Assembly: GCF_016907925.1 (NCBI RefSeq)
Contig: NZ_JAFBCZ010000002.1
Span: forward strand, 62,001 to 126,000
DNA length: 64,000 nt
Direction of reading: 5' to 3'
Source: Herpetosiphon giganteus
GTDB lineage: Bacteria > Chloroflexota > Chloroflexia > Chloroflexales > Herpetosiphonaceae
Shown here: positions 61,798-64,000 of the stretch, in pieces
How the letters are laid out: every line of letters starts with the position of its first letter
How positions within the stretch are numbered: position 1 is the first letter of the stretch
Notes under the pieces: model-generated
The model's database searches: none
What the model was told of the DNA's origin: nothing
Seen by the model: only the letters and a program-made list of their open reading frames with translations
Translations under genes and position numbers: made by a program

Positions 61798-62019
61798 TTT
61801 CCGTTCCCTCAGCCCCCAACCCGCTCTCCCACTGAACGCGGGCGAGGGGGAGCACGCATGGATTGACCATGAATCATGCGAAAACCACCACATGAATCCC
61901 CTCGCTCACTTCACTGGACGCGGGCGAGCTGCTGTTTTACCGACGTATTGCGCAAGAACCATGGCGTTAAAGCCCCTCGCCCGCTGGGCGGGAGAGGGAG
62001 AGGGGTGAGGGAACGGAAA
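61798..62019. repeat. CCCTCACCCC element with 13-bp perfect terminal inverted repeats
   Basis: TTTCCGTTCCCTC (61798-61810) is exactly complementary to 62007-62019. The middle contains two arm-like blocks (GCGGGCGAGGGGGAG and CCCCTCGCCCGCTGGGC) and GCGCAAGAACCATGGCGTTA, shared with other copies. After it, to 62100, come AAAAGCCCATAGCC and CTCTGCGCCTCTGCGTTAAA modules. Confidence 0.8.
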
Positions 62020-62162
62020 CTATACCTATATACAATCTCCGCTAGCCAAAAGCCCATAGCCTCATTTCCTCTGCGCCTCTGCGTTAAAACCTATTTCTAT
62101 GCGATGACACGGCGTGCTACAATGGTTGCTATGACAGAATTCAAGCAACGGTGCTTCGCCTT

Positions 62163-62771
62163 ATGCCATCAGCCAAGTATTACAACTATCTCCAAATATT
62201 TCAGGCCAAACGCTTAGAACGCGATTACAAACATCTCCTCGCAGAGCCACAATACCATGGGCTAGCCCAGTTTTTTCTTGAAGATATGTATGGGCCATAT
62301 GATTTTCATGCCCGCGATACCCAAGCCCGCCGTTTACACCAATTTATTCATTTGGCTCCGGGCTTGAGCATCGAAGATATTGAGGTAACGCTTGATTTGC
62401 TCAATCTCACGGTTCGGCTCGATCAGCAGGTTGCCGATTGGCTTGAGCACAATGGCGTAGCCCTGCCATTTAGCGAAGCTCAATACGAAGATGCCTATTA
62501 TCGGGTCAATAGTTTTGAGCCACGGGTTCGCCAAATCGAGCTGATCAACGAATCGCTGCGGCGTGTGCATCGCTTATCGCGGATTAGCCTGCTTGGCACG
62601 GCGCTCAACAATACCAAAACCTTTGCCAAACTGATGGGCATGGGCGAATTGCATCGCTTCTTGCGCCGTGGTTATCAGGCCCTGCTACCAGTTCACGATC
62701 TCAAGCCCTTTCTGACCCAAGTGACCCATACTGAGCTTGATCGGCTCAAACGGATTTATCGTTTGGTATAG
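62163..62771 (+). CDS. FFLEELY-motif family protein
   Basis: About 202 residues from the ATG at 62163; a GTG at 62151 is in frame upstream. The diagnostic segment reads FFLEDMYGPYDFHARDTQA, close to the FFLEELY motif of this uncharacterised all-helical family. DLLNLTVRLDQQVADWL and NNTKTFAKLMGMGELHRFL follow. No catalytic residues are known. The ribosome-binding site is weak. Its end overlaps murE by 16 bp, tail to tail. Confidence 0.72.
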   Translation: MPSAKYYNYLQIFQAKRLERDYKHLLAEPQYHGLAQFFLEDMYGPYDFHARDTQARRLHQFIHLAPGLSIEDIEVTLDLLNLTVRLDQQVADWLEHNGVALPFSEAQYEDAYYRVNSFEPRVRQIELINESLRRVHRLSRISLLGTALNNTKTFAKLMGMGELHRFLRRGYQALLPVHDLKPFLTQVTHTELDRLKRIYRLV

Positions 62772-64000
62772 CCCAAGCCTTGTAAGGCCCGTTCTGCCTC
62801 GTGATGTTCGTTCCAATCGATGTCGCCGCTGGCGTAAATGATATTGCCTTCGTGACCTTTACCGAGCAAAAGCACCACATCGCCAGCTTTGGCTGTAGCC
62901 AGCGCTTGCTCAATCGCTGTGCGCCGATCAGGAATTAGCCAGCAGTTTTGGTCGATAATTTTGCCCTCAGCTTGTGCTCCTGCCGCAATTTCCTGCAAAA
63001 TCTGCATTGAATATTCGGCGCGGGGATCTTCATCGGTCAGATACAGCAGATCGCACCATTTGGCGGCAATTTGGCCTTGAATCGGGCGTTTGGCCCGATC
63101 ACGCTCGCCTGCCGAACCAAAGACCGCAATCAAATTGCCTTGGGTCAACGGGCGGAGCATGCTCATCACTTGCTCAAACGAATCGGGATTATGAGCATAA
63201 TCGACCAGCACGCTAAATGGCTGGCCAAGCTCAACTTGCTCCATCCGACCGTTGATGCCAGCAATCGCTTCGAGCCGCTGAATTGCTGCCGCCAAATCCA
63301 CCCCGCGAGCCACACACACGCTCAGCGCCGCCAGCACATTGTAGACATAAAATGTGCCGACTAATTGCAAATTCAGCTTGAACGTGCCTTGGGGGGTTTG
63401 GGCCGTGAAGCGCAGGCCTTTGCTGGTCGAAACAATCTCGGTTGCGCGTAAATCGGCTTCAGTATGAATTGCATAGCTCAGTTGGCGCACTTGGTTGCCA
63501 GCTGCCAGCCGATACTGCTCAGCGTGGGGATCATCTGCATTGACGATTGCCACTTTTTCAACGGTTGTGGTTTGGCCAAGAATTGCTTTTTGGCTGGGGC
63601 TGGTGCTCAGCAAATGGAACAATTGGGCTTTATCGGCGCGATATTGCTCGACCGTGCCATGGTAATCGAGGTGTTCGTGGGTCACGTTGGTAATTAATGC
63701 CACATCATAGGCACAATCGCCAAGCCGATTCCAACGCTGCGATAAGCCATGCGAAGTGCTTTCCACCACTGCATAACGACAGCCAGCAGTGACCATTTCG
63801 CGCAGCATGGCCTGAATTTCCAAGGCCTCAGGGGTTGATTGGCGGGTTTTGTTGGCCCATTGGCGTGGGCCAATTTTAAAATCGACGGTGCTCATAAAGC
63901 CAACCAACTCGCCGCTGGCTTCCAAGGCTGCCGCCGTTAAAAAGGTAGTCGTAGTTTTGCCCTTCGAGCCAGTAATGCCAATCACTTCTAATTGGTTGGC
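62756..64000 (-). CDS. murE: MurE-type UDP-MurNAc-tripeptide ligase (5' end outside window)
   Basis: The frame is open through the right edge, so the N-terminus is missing; about 415 residues are seen. The ATP site GITGSKGKTTT, ESTSHGLSQ, ITNVTHEHLDYHGT and the C-terminal VLVDYAHNPDSFEQV and LLLGKGHEG are those of MurE. It adds the third amino acid of the peptidoglycan stem. The specificity loop reads LTDEDPRAE instead of the DNPR of diaminopimelate-adding MurE. The amino acid may therefore be other than meso-diaminopimelate; ornithine is known for some Chloroflexota. That is inference. Confidence 0.85.
   Translation of the reverse strand, partial: ANQLEVIGITGSKGKTTTTFLTAAALEASGELVGFMSTVDFKIGPRQWANKTRQSTPEALEIQAMLREMVTAGCRYAVVESTSHGLSQRWNRLGDCAYDVALITNVTHEHLDYHGTVEQYRADKAQLFHLLSTSPSQKAILGQTTTVEKVAIVNADDPHAEQYRLAAGNQVRQLSYAIHTEADLRATEIVSTSKGLRFTAQTPQGTFKLNLQLVGTFYVYNVLAALSVCVARGVDLAAAIQRLEAIAGINGRMEQVELGQPFSVLVDYAHNPDSFEQVMSMLRPLTQGNLIAVFGSAGERDRAKRPIQGQIAAKWCDLLYLTDEDPRAEYSMQILQEIAAGAQAEGKIIDQNCWLIPDRRTAIEQALATAKAGDVVLLLGKGHEGNIIYASGDIDWNEHHEAERALQGLGYTKR

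Overview
The window looks like a chromosomal segment of a filamentous gliding Chloroflexota, most like Herpetosiphon. That assignment is inference. It rests on base composition near 50% GC, the gene set (2-oxoacid:ferredoxin oxidoreductase, large cyclase/AAA/TPR and multi-kinase signalling proteins, MbtH, type III polyketide synthase, secreted proteins ending in YLP-x-V) and the unusually repeat-rich spacers. I see no rRNA, tRNA, CRISPR array, prophage or intact insertion sequence. The genes are core or lineage-specific, so this is not an obvious genomic island.

Layout. 1-5.7 kb: end of a TerC-type membrane protein, a TetR regulator with a DUF418-type membrane protein, an alpha-L-fucosidase, and a type III PKS followed by xseB. 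6-9.5 kb: korAB behind a consensus promoter and a candidate structured leader RNA. 9.9-15.7 kb: CBS protein, SIMPL protein, a LysR regulator divergent from a catalase, and an ABA4-like/membrane protein pair. 16-20 kb: dnaJ-clpC chaperone operon with a strong terminator. 20-23 kb: unknown protein, orphan MbtH, tandem thioredoxin, short amidohydrolase. 23-30 kb: a membrane-anchored protein with two kinase domains, a carnitine-acyltransferase-like protein, and a secreted sialidase-fold protein. 30-35 kb: VTT membrane protein, a secreted three-repeat protein, a histidine phosphatase, and two coupled glycosyltransferases. 35-42 kb: a 1364-residue cyclase/ATPase/TPR protein followed by a gingipain-like secreted protease carrying a hexapeptide minisatellite. 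42-52 kb: MoxR/VWA pair, metallo-beta-lactamase-fold protein with a Crp-type regulator, a small RNA-ligase-like protein, ECF sigma factor with a DUF2892 protein, and a STAS sensor coupled to an aminotransferase. 52-64 kb: alpha/beta hydrolase, ADP-ribosylglycohydrolase, large TPR protein, DnaC-like loader and DnaD-like protein, two tandem NTR-like membrane proteins, FFLEELY-motif protein, and the 3' part of murE.

The most striking feature is in the spacers. Nearly every long gap is built from a small vocabulary of degenerate repeats. GATGAAG-type repeats sit as opposed pairs at the ends of several cassettes, with ordered CACGAAG/CGCGAAG/CACGAAT/CACAGATT modules inside. Two further families are distinct: a double-hairpin element in three copies with compensatory base changes, and a CCCTCACCCC...GGGGTGAGGG element with terminal inverted repeats in four full copies or composites plus a fragment. 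Some of these repeats lie inside operons, just ahead of the next gene's ribosome-binding site, or supply the last codons of genes.
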